From: GCA-2862585 sp049890295
GTDB taxonomy: Bacteria; Bacteroidota; Bacteroidia; Flavobacteriales; UBA7312
Length of the DNA stretch: 64,000 bases
Direction of reading: 5' to 3'
Assembly (NCBI GenBank): GCA_049890295.1
Contig: JBMHBP010000005.1
Span: 1 to 64,000, forward strand
Both the position numbers and the translations under genes were made by a program. Shown here piece after piece: positions 56,114 to 63,808 of the stretch. Every line of letters begins with the position of its first letter. The stretch's first letter is position 1. The notes beneath the pieces are model-generated. The model was not told the DNA's origin and ran no database searches. It worked only from the letters and a program-made list of their open reading frames with translations.

Positions 56114-56803
56114 TTAAATAGACTTTTCATCTATACGAATACTCGGACTCATTGTGCTTGACATATACACGCTTTCCATGTAGGTACCTTTAGCTGCAGA
56201 GGGCTTTAATTTTATAATGGTTTGTAATAATTCACTGGCATTATCAACTAATTTGCTAGCGTCAAAAGAAGATTTTCCAATGGCACAATGGATAATACCA
56301 AATTTATCAACCTTAAAGTCGATTTTACCTTTTTTTACATCGGAAACAGCTTTTCCAACCTCCATTGTCACTGTACCTGTCTTTGGATTAGGCATTAAAC
56401 CTCTAGGTCCTAATACTCGACCCAAAGCACCCAATTTACCCATTACAGAAGGCATTGTGATAATGACGTCAATATCTGTCCAGCCACCCTTTAGTTTTTC
56501 AATATATTCATCAAGACCAACAAAATCGGCTCCAGCTTCTTTAGCTTCTGCTTCTTTGTCTGCAGTTACAAGAGCTAAGACTCTTACATCTTTTCCAGTA
56601 CCGTGAGGTAGTGTTACAACGCCTCTGACCATTTGATTAGCTTGTCGAGGGTCAACACCCAATTTTACTGCAATATCAACTGAGGAATCAAATTTAGTTT
56701 TACTAATAGATTTCATCAGATCTGCAGCATCAGTTAAGGAATATGCAGCGGATTTATCAATAAGCTCTGCTGCAGCTTTCATATTTTTACTTAATCTAGC
56801 CAT
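56114..56803 (-). CDS. rplA: 50S ribosomal protein L1
   Basis: L1, 229 residues, binds 23S rRNA at the E-site stalk and, in many bacteria, represses the rplK-rplA mRNA. KFDSSVDIAVKLGVDPRQANQMVRGVVTLPHGTGK and GPRGLMPNPKTGTV are signature segments. It starts 3 bp after rplK and is followed by rplJ. Confidence 0.98.
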   Translation of the reverse strand: MARLSKNMKAAAELIDKSAAYSLTDAADLMKSISKTKFDSSVDIAVKLGVDPRQANQMVRGVVTLPHGTGKDVRVLALVTADKEAEAKEAGADFVGLDEYIEKLKGGWTDIDVIITMPSVMGKLGALGRVLGPRGLMPNPKTGTVTMEVGKAVSDVKKGKIDFKVDKFGIIHCAIGKSSFDASKLVDNASELLQTIIKLKPSAAKGTYMESVYMSSTMSPSIRIDEKSI

Positions 56804-56806
56804 GTC

Positions 56807-57253
56807 TTATTTTTTTTGTGGTGCAGTACCACCTTTAACGGTTAATCCCATACTTCTTGCTGTACCAGCAATCATCATCATTGCAGAGTCTAGTGTAAAA
56901 GCATTTAAGTCAGCCATTTTATCTTCAGCAATAAGCTTTATTTGATCCCAAGACACTGAACCTACCTTATTTCGGTTTGGCTCTCCAGATCCTTTTTTCT
57001 TTTTTGATGCTTCCAATAATTGTACTGCTGCAGGAGCTGTCTTGATTACAAATTCAAATGATTTATCAACATAAACTGTAATTACTACTGGAAGCACTTT
57101 CCCTGGTTTATCCTGAGTTCTTGCATTGAATTGCTTACAAAACTCCATAATATTTACCCCAGCTGCACCTAATGCAGGACCAACTGGTGGTGATGGATTA
57201 GCAGCACCGCCTCTGACCTGTAACTTTACTATTTTACTTACTTCTTTAGCCAT
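56807..57253 (-). CDS. rplK: 50S ribosomal protein L11
   Basis: L11, 148 residues, forms the GTPase-associated centre with 23S rRNA. GGAANPSPPVGPALGAAGVNIMEFCKQFNA is the N-terminal signature and GTARSMGLTV the C-terminal RNA-binding part. It lies 78 bp after nusG, a gap in which I saw no certain structure. Confidence 0.98.
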   Translation of the reverse strand: MAKEVSKIVKLQVRGGAANPSPPVGPALGAAGVNIMEFCKQFNARTQDKPGKVLPVVITVYVDKSFEFVIKTAPAAVQLLEASKKKKGSGEPNRNKVGSVSWDQIKLIAEDKMADLNAFTLDSAMMMIAGTARSMGLTVKGGTAPQKK

Positions 57254-57331
57254 TGGTTTTTATTTAATTTGATGTATCAAAGTGAAAACTGGAAGCAATT
57301 ATTTTCAAATTGATAAATCGGTTTACTAATT

Positions 57332-57874
57332 TTATTCTTTTTCAACTTGCATAAAACTCAGTTCAACAGGAGTTTTACGACCAAATATTTTTACTGTAAC
57401 TTTTAACTTTTTCTTTTGTTCGTCAATTTCTTCAATCAAACCACTGAAAGTATTGAATGGTCCATCAATAACTTTAACTGACTCACCAACTACATATGGA
57501 TTGACAATTTCTTCATCAGTTAATGCTAATTCATCTACTTTTCCGAGAATTCTATTTACTTCAGACATTCTCATTGGTACTGGATCACCACCTTTAGTAG
57601 CACCTAAGAAACCTATAACACCTGTAACAGATTTGATGATGTGAGGAATTTCACCAACAAGGTTTGCCTCAATTAATATATAACCTGGAAAAAAATTTCT
57701 TTCCTTACTGACTTTCTTTCCATTTCTGATTTGGAATACTTTTTCGGTAGGTACAAGTATCTGTGAAACGAAATCTGTAAGATTTAATCTTGAGATTTCA
57801 TTTTCAATGTAAGAGGACACTTTCTTTTCTTGCCCTCCTATTGCTCTTACCACATACCAATGTTTATCAGCCAT
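57332..57874 (-). CDS. nusG: Transcription termination/antitermination protein NusG
   Basis: NusG, 180 residues, binds RNA polymerase and couples transcription with translation. The N-terminal NGN domain (KHWYVVRAIGGQEKKVSSYIE, FFPGYILIEA, VTGVIGFLG) is followed by a C-terminal KOW motif (GESVKVIDGPFNTFSGLIEEID). It starts 6 bp after the secE stop, the standard order in bacteria. Confidence 0.97.
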   Translation of the reverse strand: MADKHWYVVRAIGGQEKKVSSYIENEISRLNLTDFVSQILVPTEKVFQIRNGKKVSKERNFFPGYILIEANLVGEIPHIIKSVTGVIGFLGATKGGDPVPMRMSEVNRILGKVDELALTDEEIVNPYVVGESVKVIDGPFNTFSGLIEEIDEQKKKLKVTVKIFGRKTPVELSFMQVEKE

Positions 57875-57880
57875 ATCTTT

Positions 57881-58072
57881 TTAAAAAATATCGTAAAAGA
57901 TCTCCAAAATATTTCGGAAACCTAAGTCCATAACATAAACAATCAGTGCTATGATCAATGAAGCAACAGCAACAACAAGAGAACTACTTTGTAACTCTTT
58001 CCAAGAAGGCCATGAGACCTTATTCATGAGATCGTCAGCCGATTCTTTAATGTATTCAACTATTCTAGCCAT
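57881..58072 (-). CDS. secE: Protein translocase subunit SecE
   Basis: The small SecYEG subunit, with the cytosolic amphipathic segment (MARIVEYIKESADDLMNKVSWPSWKELQ) and a single membrane helix (VVAVASLIIALIVYVMDLGF). The open frame runs back to 58174, but that upstream part is the tRNA-Trp gene read as protein; ATG 58072 gives the proper 63 residues. Confidence 0.95.
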   Translation of the reverse strand: MARIVEYIKESADDLMNKVSWPSWKELQSSSLVVAVASLIIALIVYVMDLGFRNILEIFYDIF

Positions 58073-58091
58073 TATTTCATTTTCTTTTAAG

Positions 58092-58164
58092 CACGGGTGG
58101 AGAGACTCGAACTCCCAACCAATGGTTTTGGAGACCACTACTCTACCAATTGAGCTACACCCGT
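58092..58164 (-). tRNA. tRNA-Trp (CCA anticodon)
   Basis: The minus strand folds as a tRNA with acceptor ACGGGTG/CACCCGT, T-loop GTTCGAGTC and an anticodon loop CTCCAAA giving CCA, the tryptophan anticodon. It lies between tuf and secE, a typical position. The 3' CCA is not encoded. Confidence 0.95.
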
Positions 58165-58175
58165 AAAACAGCAAA

Positions 58176-58199
58176 ATTAGAGGTTAGAAAACCCCTAAT
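58176..58199 (-). terminator. Hairpin between tuf and tRNA-Trp
   Basis: ATTAGAGGTT (58176-58185) and AACCCCTAAT (58190-58199) form a 10-bp stem with a 4-nt loop; the one odd pair is U-G in minus-strand RNA but A-C in plus-strand RNA. A short TTTT tract follows. It could be a partial terminator or a processing signal between the tuf mRNA and the tRNA. Confidence 0.55.
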
Positions 58200-58225
58200 T
58201 GTGCTGAATAAGTTAATATAGTTTA

Positions 58226-59413
58226 CTAGCTAACAATTTCTGTGATTTGTCCTGCACCTACAGTTCTACCACCCTCACGGATTGCAAAACGTAGACCAAC
58301 ACTCATCGCTACTTTGTTAATTAGCTCTACTGTGATAGTTAAGTTATCACCAGGCATTACCATTTCAGTTCCGTCTGGTAAGTGAATTTCTCCAGTTACA
58401 TCGGTAGTTCTTAAGTAGAACTGTGGACGGTATTTGTTATGGAATGGTGTGTGACGACCACCTTCTTCTTTCTTAAGGATATAAACCTCTGCTTTAAATT
58501 TAGTGTGTGGTGTTACTGAACCTGGCTTGCAGATTACCATTCCCCTTTTGATATCAGATTTCTCAATACCACGAAGAAGGATTCCTACGTTATCACCAGC
58601 TTCACCTCTATCTAAAATCTTACGGAACATTTCAACTCCTGTGACTGTAGATCCAAGTTTTTCTGCACCCATACCAATGATGTCAACAGCATCGCCAGTA
58701 TTTGCTACACCAGTCTCAATACGACCAGTGGCAACAGTACCACGACCAGTAATTGTAAATACGTCCTCGATTGGCATCAAGAAGTCTTTGGCATTATCAC
58801 GAACTGGCTCTGGAATATAAGCATCAACGCTTTCCATCAATTTCATTACTGTATCAACCCACTGAGCTTCACCGTTAAGTGCACCCAATGCAGATCCAGA
58901 TACTACTGGAGCATTATCTCCGTCATAGTCATAGAAAGATAGTAATTCTCTTACTTCCATTTCTACTAATTCTAGAAGCTCTTCATCATCAACCATATCT
59001 ACTTTGTTAAGGAAGACAACTACTGCAGGTACGCCTACTTGTCTTGCAAGAAGAATGTGTTCTCTTGTTTGAGGCATTGGACCATCAGTGGCAGCACAAA
59101 CTAAAATTGCACCATCCATCTGAGCTGCACCAGTTACCATGTTCTTTACGTAGTCGGCGTGACCCGGACAGTCAACGTGTGCGTAATGACGGTTTGCTGT
59201 TTCATACTCAACGTGAGCAGTATTAATTGTAATACCTCTTTCTTTTTCTTCTGGAGCGTTGTCGATAGAATCGAACGCTTGGGCTTCAGCCAATCCAGCA
59301 TCCGCCAATACCTTAGTAATAGCGGCAGTAAGGGTAGTTTTACCGTGGTCAACATGACCTATAGTACCAATGTTTAAGTGTGGCTTGGTACGATTAAAAT
59401 TCTCTTTTGCCAT
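58226..59413 (-). CDS. tuf: Elongation factor Tu
   Basis: EF-Tu delivers aminoacyl-tRNA to the ribosome, 395 residues. GHVDHGKTTLTAAIT (P-loop 19-26), DCPGHADYVKNM (G3) and NKVDMVDDEEL (G4) are intact, followed by domains 2 and 3 to the standard end GAGQITEIVS. It follows four tRNA genes, with the inverted repeat arm at 59461-59481 between. No second tuf copy is visible in the window. Confidence 0.99.
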   Translation of the reverse strand: MAKENFNRTKPHLNIGTIGHVDHGKTTLTAAITKVLADAGLAEAQAFDSIDNAPEEKERGITINTAHVEYETANRHYAHVDCPGHADYVKNMVTGAAQMDGAILVCAATDGPMPQTREHILLARQVGVPAVVVFLNKVDMVDDEELLELVEMEVRELLSFYDYDGDNAPVVSGSALGALNGEAQWVDTVMKLMESVDAYIPEPVRDNAKDFLMPIEDVFTITGRGTVATGRIETGVANTGDAVDIIGMGAEKLGSTVTGVEMFRKILDRGEAGDNVGILLRGIEKSDIKRGMVICKPGSVTPHTKFKAEVYILKKEEGGRHTPFHNKYRPQFYLRTTDVTGEIHLPDGTEMVMPGDNLTITVELINKVAMSVGLRFAIREGGRTVGAGQITEIVS

Positions 59414-59460
59414 AGCTAGCTATATTTAATTTAGATTAATATTAATCCTCTTGTTAGAAA

Positions 59461-59481
59461 GGCTGTTTTTTTATTTGTTGA
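59461..59481 (-). repeat. Inverted repeat, arm 1, right flank of the four-tRNA block
   Basis: GGCTGTTTTTTTATTTGTTGA on the plus strand is complementary to 59842-59862 at 20 of 21 positions. The inner end meets the 3' end of tRNA-Thr(GGU) at 59481. Together the arms could fold the tRNA precursor into one large stem. Confidence 0.7.
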
Positions 59482-59552
59482 GCCAATGACGGGATTTGAA
59501 CCCGTGACCTCTTCCTTACCAAGGAAACGCTCTACCCCTGAGCTACATCGGC
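59481..59552 (-). tRNA. tRNA-Thr (GGU anticodon)
   Basis: The minus strand folds with acceptor GCCGATG/CATTGGC, T-loop GTTCAAATC and anticodon loop TTGGTAA, giving GGT (reads ACC/ACU). CCA is not encoded. It is the last tRNA before tuf; 1 bp is shared with the repeat arm. Confidence 0.95.
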
Positions 59553-59563
59553 TTAGTTGTAAG

Positions 59564-59637
59564 AGCGGGAGACGGGATTCGAACCCGCGACCCTCAGCTT
59601 GGAAGGCTGATGCTCTGGCCAGCTGAGCTACTCCCGC
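59564..59637 (-). tRNA. tRNA-Gly (UCC anticodon)
   Basis: Acceptor GCGGGAG pairs with CTCCCGC; T-loop GTTCGAATC; anticodon loop CTTCCAA gives TCC, reading GGA/GGG. CCA is not encoded. 11 bp separate it from tRNA-Thr(GGU). Confidence 0.95.
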
Positions 59638-59651
59638 TTTATAAGTTGTTG

Positions 59652-59733
59652 TGGGGAGAGCAGGATTCGAACCTACGAAGGCGTAGCCAACAGATTTACA
59701 GTCTGTCCTCGTTGACCGCTTGAGTATCTCCCC
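59652..59733 (-). tRNA. tRNA-Tyr (GUA anticodon)
   Basis: A class II tRNA of 82 nt with a long variable arm and acceptor GGGGAGA/TCTCCCC; anticodon loop CTGTAAA gives GTA. CCA is not encoded. Confidence 0.95.
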
Positions 59734-59764
59734 TTAACAATTATAGCTCTTAAACTAAGAACTG

Positions 59765-59838
59765 AGCCGCTAGAGGGACTCGAACCCACGACCTGCTGAT
59801 TACAAATCAGCTGCTCTAGCCAGCTGAGCTATAGCGGC
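59765..59838 (-). tRNA. tRNA-Thr (UGU anticodon)
   Basis: Acceptor GCCGCTA/TAGCGGC, T-loop GTTCGAGTC and anticodon loop TTTGTAA giving TGT, reading ACA/ACG. It is the first tRNA of the block, 44 bp downstream of the shared promoter. CCA is not encoded. Confidence 0.95.
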
Positions 59839-59841
59839 AAA

Positions 59842-59862
59842 TCAATAAATAAAAAAACAGCC
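59842..59862 (-). repeat. Inverted repeat, arm 2, left flank of the four-tRNA block
   Basis: TCAATAAATAAAAAAACAGCC on the plus strand is the partner of 59461-59481 (20/21). It lies in the 5' leader of the transcript, 4 nt before the first tRNA. Confidence 0.7.
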
Positions 59863-59881
59863 CCTCTTAAAAAAGGGTTTG

Positions 59882-59912
59882 CAAATGTATTAAAGTTTTT
59901 GTTTCATACAAA
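59882..59912 (-). promoter_or_regulatory. Promoter of the tRNA-tuf-secE-nusG-rpo super-operon
   Basis: Minus strand: TTTG (59912-59909), 19-nt spacer, TACATTTG (59889-59882), an exact Bacteroidota consensus. It lies 44 bp before the first tRNA, in the 123-bp gap after the hibernation factor gene. With no other full-consensus promoter inside the block, it may drive all genes to the DUF3467 gene. Confidence 0.85.
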
Positions 59913-59961
59913 TATCAAAACTGTTTTTTTTCAATACAGTTGTAATGTTTTGGATTTTAGA

Positions 59962-60261
59962 TTAAGCTGAACGTTTTTTTTGCTTGTTTTTTTTGACCTG
60001 ACGAATCATGATATCTTGTACTAAATCAATAGCTTCTTCGAATGTTTCACACTGTTTGCTTGCAAATAAATCATTGTTTCCAGTATTTACTTTTACTTCA
60101 ACAATTTTATTGGATTTATTTTCAGAATTTTCGAGCTTTAGATAGACTTCTACAAAAATTAACTCTTCATCAAATTGAGTTAACTTCTCGAGTTTTTTAT
60201 TTATAAAGTGTAACAGCTTTTGATCTGCATCAAAATGAATGGAATGAATTGTGATTTGCAT
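59962..60261 (-). CDS. hpf: Ribosome hibernation promoting factor (short HPF/RaiA)
   Basis: A 99-residue HPF/RaiA domain protein that binds the 30S channel and silences ribosomes in slow growth. ITIHSIHFDADQKLLHFINKKLEKLTQFDEELIFVEVYLKLE is the conserved beta-alpha fold; the end is strongly basic (RQVKKNKQKKRSA). It is the short type without the C-terminal dimerisation domain. It begins 12 bp after the xerC stop, so it is co-transcribed with xerC. Confidence 0.92.
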   Translation of the reverse strand: MQITIHSIHFDADQKLLHFINKKLEKLTQFDEELIFVEVYLKLENSENKSNKIVEVKVNTGNNDLFASKQCETFEEAIDLVQDIMIRQVKKNKQKKRSA

Positions 60262-60273
60262 AACTTTATTGTT

Positions 60274-61155
60274 TTATGCTCTTGGATGAGCGTTTTTGTA
60301 TACTTGTTTTAATTTTTGTATGGAATTATGAGTATAAATTTCTGTTGCTGTAAGACTAGCATGACCAAGAAGCTCTTTAATCACATTTAAATCTGCACCA
60401 TTATTTAACATGTGTGTGGCAAATGTATGACGCAAGACATGAGGACTGGTAGTATGCAGACTAGTTACAGACGAAATAAGTTTATTTATAATCCTGTAAA
60501 CAGCACTAGGGTTCATTTTTTTTCCGCACTCGGTTATAAATAAGTATGGACTATTAAAATTTTCTAATGTACTTCTCTTTGCTATGAAAACTTCTATTGA
60601 ATTACCTAATTGTAAAGCGAACGGAATAATTCGCTGTTTATTTCTTTTACCTAAAACTTTTAACTGATTATTATTAAAATCTAAATCTTTTATCTTGATG
60701 TTGATGAGTTCAGAAAGCCTTACACCTGTTGAATAAAATAATTCAACCATGAGTTTATTTCTGACGCCTATATAACCGTCATCATGTTCAATATTATCTA
60801 AAAGGTTATGTATTTCGTCTTCAGTTAGAAAACTAGGGATTTTCTTTGATGTTTTGGAAGACTCAATTGTTATAGTAGGATTGATGTCTATAATTTTTTC
60901 TTTGATTAAAAACTTATAAAACGTTTTCAATGTTGTTATTTTTCTGTTGGTGGTTCTTGGTGAGTTTCCTCTATTTAGCTCTTCTACCAACCAACTTCTG
61001 ATCATATTTTTATCGGCTTTTTGAATCTTAACTTCATAAACCTTTTCTAAAAACTGTTGAAACAATAATAAGTCTGTTTTATATGCTCTAATTGTGTGTA
61101 AGGAATATCTTTTCTCTAGAAGAAGATAATTTAGAAAACTTTTAACGTGGGGCAT
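60274..61155 (-). CDS. xerC: Tyrosine recombinase XerC/XerD-like
   Basis: A site-specific tyrosine recombinase, 293 residues, with an N-terminal SAM-like core-binding domain (FLNYLLLEKRYSLHTIRAYK) and a C-terminal catalytic domain. The catalytic residues are visible: Arg in STGVRLSELI, Lys in LGKRNKQR, HxxR in HVLRHTFATHML, His in LLGHASL and the nucleophile Tyr in TEIYTHNS. It should resolve chromosome dimers. Its ATG directly follows the U-tract of the rpsU terminator, so expression may depend on read-through. Confidence 0.92.
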   Translation of the reverse strand: MPHVKSFLNYLLLEKRYSLHTIRAYKTDLLLFQQFLEKVYEVKIQKADKNMIRSWLVEELNRGNSPRTTNRKITTLKTFYKFLIKEKIIDINPTITIESSKTSKKIPSFLTEDEIHNLLDNIEHDDGYIGVRNKLMVELFYSTGVRLSELINIKIKDLDFNNNQLKVLGKRNKQRIIPFALQLGNSIEVFIAKRSTLENFNSPYLFITECGKKMNPSAVYRIINKLISSVTSLHTTSPHVLRHTFATHMLNNGADLNVIKELLGHASLTATEIYTHNSIQKLKQVYKNAHPRA

Positions 61156-61206
61156 AAAAAAACATCATTTAAACGAATATACTAAATTATTTGTTCGAAT
61201 GATGTT
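61156..61206 (-). terminator. rpsU terminator hairpin abutting xerC
   Basis: AACATCATT (61161-61169) and AATGATGTT (61198-61206) are exact complements. Pairing continues inwards with one mismatch and two G-U pairs, to about 19 bp. In minus-strand RNA it is followed by a U-run (61162-61156) that ends at the xerC ATG (61155-61153). Confidence 0.7.
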
Positions 61207-61231
61207 AATAGTATCGTAAAGAAGGGTATAT

Positions 61232-61423
61232 TTAGTCCTCCTCTCTTCTTAATCCTTCTTTATAAGTAGCTTTAATCTTTTGATTTCTTAACTCAACTGA
61301 CTTTTTAGTGAACTCTTTTCTAGCTCTTAACTGCTTCATAGTTCCTGTCATGTTAAATTTCTTTTTGAACTTCTTCAAAGCTCTATCGATAGATTCGCCG
61401 TCTTTTACTGGAATAATTATCAT
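61232..61423 (-). CDS. rpsU: 30S ribosomal protein S21
   Basis: S21, 63 residues, basic: MIIIPVKDGESIDRALKKFK then KKFNMTGTMKQLRARKEFTKKS. The frame opens at 61456, but the promoter TATATTTG box lies at 61446-61453, so transcripts would start below that codon; ATG 61423 gives the usual start. In Bacteroidota S21 has been linked with anti-SD control of initiation; here no SD use is seen. Confidence 0.95.
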   Translation of the reverse strand: MIIIPVKDGESIDRALKKFKKKFNMTGTMKQLRARKEFTKKSVELRNQKIKATYKEGLRREED

Positions 61424-61445
61424 ATTTTTTTCTATAATTGGGCTG

Positions 61446-61476
61446 CAAATATACAAATATATACTTCTCTTGCAAC
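61446..61476 (-). promoter_or_regulatory. Promoter of rpsU
   Basis: Minus strand: GTTG (61476-61473), 19-nt spacer, TATATTTG (61453-61446), one base off the TTTG-N19-TAnnTTTG consensus. A second TATATTTG occurs at 61454-61461. It settles the rpsU start at 61423. Confidence 0.7.
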
Positions 61477-61479
61477 CGC

Positions 61480-62619
61480 TTATCTCAATATTTGTTTTGA
61501 AATAACAATCTTTTGAATTTCTGAAGTTCCTTCACCTATAGTACATAGTTTAGAGTCTCTGTAAAATCTTTCTACACTGAAGTCTTTGGTGTATCCATAA
61601 CCTCCTAATATCTGTACAGCATCATTTGATACCTTTACAGCTACTTCTGATGAATAATATTTTGCCATAGCACCACTTAGTGTTACATTTCCTTTATTAG
61701 ATTTTTCGTTTACAGCATTATGAAGCAATAATTCTGAGGCTTCAATTGTTGTAGCCATATCAGCGAGTTTAAAAGCAATAGCTTGATGTTGAGCAATTGG
61801 TTTTCCAAACTGAATTCTTTCTTTAGCATATTTTAATGATGCTTGAAATGCTCCCTTTGCAATTCCCACTGAGAGAGCTGCAATTGAAATTCTACCCCCA
61901 TCAAGTACTTTCATAGCTTGAATAAATCCTTCACCTACTTTACCTAAAATGTTTTCTTGAGGAATTCTACAATTATCAAAAACTAACTCGGCGGTTTCAG
62001 ACGCTCTCATTCCTAATTTATCTTCTTTTTTACCTGACGAAAATCCTTTGGTTCCTTTTTCAACAATAAATGCTGTCATTCCTTTAGAATCACCTTTTTC
62101 TCCTGTTCTGGCAATGACAACTGCGATATCTCCGCTAATGGCATGAGTAATAAAATTTTTAGCACCGTTTAATACCCAATGGCTACCCTCTTTTTTAGCT
62201 GTCGTTGACATACCACCAGCATCTGATCCTGTGTTATGCTCTGTTAAGCCCCATGCTCCGAGATGTTCAGCTGAGGCTAACTTTGGTAAATATTTTTGTT
62301 TTTGTTCTTCGTTACCAAATTGAAGAATATGACCTGTACAAAGTGAATTATGTGCGGCCATAGAAAGACCAATTGAGGGATCAACAATAGATAATTGTTC
62401 TATAGCAGTAACATATTCTGGATAACCAAATCCGGATCCGCCATATTCTTGAGGCACTAATACTCCCATCAATCCTAGATTACCTAATTTTTTAAATACA
62501 TCAATCGGAAAGAATTGATTATCATCCCATTCTTTCATTTTTGGCAAGACTTCCTTTTTGGTAAAGGAATGAAGCATTTCTGCAATTAATTGTTGATTTT
62601 CATTGTATTTAAAATTCAT
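61480..62619 (-). CDS. Acyl-CoA dehydrogenase
   Basis: An FAD-dependent acyl-CoA dehydrogenase, 379 residues. The ACADs signature GAWGLTEHNTGSDAGGMST, the FAD-site YAKERIQFGKPIAQHQAIAFKLADM and the late QILGGYGYTKDFSVERFYRDSK with IGEGTSEIQK (catalytic Glu region) are present. It introduces the alpha-beta double bond in fatty-acid or branched-chain acyl-CoA oxidation; specificity is unknown. Its start overlaps the apt stop by 4 bp. Confidence 0.94.
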   Translation of the reverse strand: MNFKYNENQQLIAEMLHSFTKKEVLPKMKEWDDNQFFPIDVFKKLGNLGLMGVLVPQEYGGSGFGYPEYVTAIEQLSIVDPSIGLSMAAHNSLCTGHILQFGNEEQKQKYLPKLASAEHLGAWGLTEHNTGSDAGGMSTTAKKEGSHWVLNGAKNFITHAISGDIAVVIARTGEKGDSKGMTAFIVEKGTKGFSSGKKEDKLGMRASETAELVFDNCRIPQENILGKVGEGFIQAMKVLDGGRISIAALSVGIAKGAFQASLKYAKERIQFGKPIAQHQAIAFKLADMATTIEASELLLHNAVNEKSNKGNVTLSGAMAKYYSSEVAVKVSNDAVQILGGYGYTKDFSVERFYRDSKLCTIGEGTSEIQKIVISKQILR

Positions 62620-63149
62620 GTCTGGTAATTAAGTAACGATATTATATCTTTTGAGTACTTCTCTAACGAAACTCGGCCATGTAGATTATCTAGTTCTACT
62701 AAAAATAAAAATGAGGTTATATTCCCTCCTAGTCGTTTAACTAGTTTAGAAGTTGCTTTTGCGGTTCCTCCTGTGGCTAATAAATCATCATGAATAACGA
62801 CATTCCATCCTTTAGAAATTGAATCTGTATGGATTTCTAATTTAGCACTGCCGTATTCTAAATTATATTCTTCTGATATGGTTGTTGATGGTAATTTACC
62901 TGCCTTTCGTACTGGGACAAATGGAATGTTCAATGCATTGGCTATCATCATACCAAATAAAAACCCGCGGCTTTCAACTCCTATTATGGCATCAATATTT
63001 TTTCCTTCAAGCCTTTCAATAAATGTATTTAATACTATTGAAGACGTTTCGGGATCTAAAAGAATGGGTGTAATATCTTTAAACGAAATACCTTCTTTTG
63101 GAAAGTCTTTGACTTCTCTTATCTTACTTGCTATTAATTGAGTTTCCAT
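62616..63149 (-). CDS. apt: Adenine phosphoribosyltransferase
   Basis: Apt salvages adenine to AMP with PRPP. FPKEGISFKDITPIL, GVESRGFLFG, PVRKAGKLP and the PRPP signature VVIHDDLLATGGTA are intact. The frame opens with TTG at 63194, but ATG 63149 (METQLIASKIREVKDFP) gives the family start and 177 residues. Its 5' end overlaps the end of the ComEA-like gene by 26 bp, so the two are co-transcribed. Confidence 0.95.
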   Translation of the reverse strand: METQLIASKIREVKDFPKEGISFKDITPILLDPETSSIVLNTFIERLEGKNIDAIIGVESRGFLFGMMIANALNIPFVPVRKAGKLPSTTISEEYNLEYGSAKLEIHTDSISKGWNVVIHDDLLATGGTAKATSKLVKRLGGNITSFLFLVELDNLHGRVSLEKYSKDIISLLNYQT

Positions 63150-63792
63150 CAACAGAAATGTATGGTGCAATTTTACGAAATTTAAGAGAGTCAATCAAAT
63201 GTAACTTTTTCAAATCGCTAACGCTTTTGTATTTACCATGTTGTTTTTTATAATTTACTATGGATTTTGCTATTTTATTTGAGATGTATGGGTGTTTTGC
63301 AAGATCAAATGCACTATTTTCATTTATATTAATTTTTTTAATTTCAGAAATATCTACGTAGGTGAATTGTTGAAATGAGTTGAATCTTGAAGTGTCTAAA
63401 CCATACACTTCTAGTAATTGTTGTTTTGAAAAAAAACCACCCAATAGACTACGATATTTATAAATTCTTTTTGCAAAAAAGGGGCCAATTTTGGGTAAAA
63501 GTTCAAAATCTGAAGTGTCTGCAGAATTAATCTCGATTAATAAAGGTTGTTTTTTGAATTCTATTTTTGTTATGTCTTTTTTAGCCTTAAACTGTTTACT
63601 GGCTTTTGGTTTTTGATACTTTTTCTGAATTGACTTTAAATTTTCTACTTCGATTTGAAATGTTGAAAAGTCAAACGGTAGTTCTTCCTCATAACAACAA
63701 TTACTAGAAATCAAATGGACAATGATTATGATAATCACAAGAAATAAAAATCCATTTCTATGAACTGAATTAAAATAAAAAAAGTTTTTCAT
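63124..63792 (-). CDS. ComEA-like helix-hairpin-helix protein
   Basis: A 222-residue protein with an N-terminal membrane segment (about 13-29, GFLFLVIIIIIVHLISS) and, after a basic linker (KPKASKQFKAKKDITK), two helix-hairpin-helix units: EINSADTSDFELLPKIGPF (about 102-120) and NENSAFDLAKHPYISNKIAK (about 155-175). ComEA proteins bind DNA for natural uptake; here it is anchored, with a long linker. The partner Com genes are not in the window. It follows the alanine symporter gene by 16 bp. Confidence 0.82.
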   Translation of the reverse strand: MKNFFYFNSVHRNGFLFLVIIIIIVHLISSNCCYEEELPFDFSTFQIEVENLKSIQKKYQKPKASKQFKAKKDITKIEFKKQPLLIEINSADTSDFELLPKIGPFFAKRIYKYRSLLGGFFSKQQLLEVYGLDTSRFNSFQQFTYVDISEIKKININENSAFDLAKHPYISNKIAKSIVNYKKQHGKYKSVSDLKKLHLIDSLKFRKIAPYISVDGNSINSK

Positions 63793-63808
63793 GGCAATAG
63801 CTACTAAG

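Noticed and set aside
58073..58174. N-terminal extension of SecE
   Set aside because: The extra 34 codons are the tRNA-Trp gene read in frame; the family start is ATG 58072.
59044..59377. Several short frames in both strands inside tuf
   Set aside because: EF-Tu is complete and conserved; these are by-products of its codon use.
61161..61206. dif-like XerC/XerD recombination site
   Set aside because: It is palindromic and next to xerC, but the spacing does not match two 11-bp arms around a 6-bp centre, and the U-run after it fits a terminator better.
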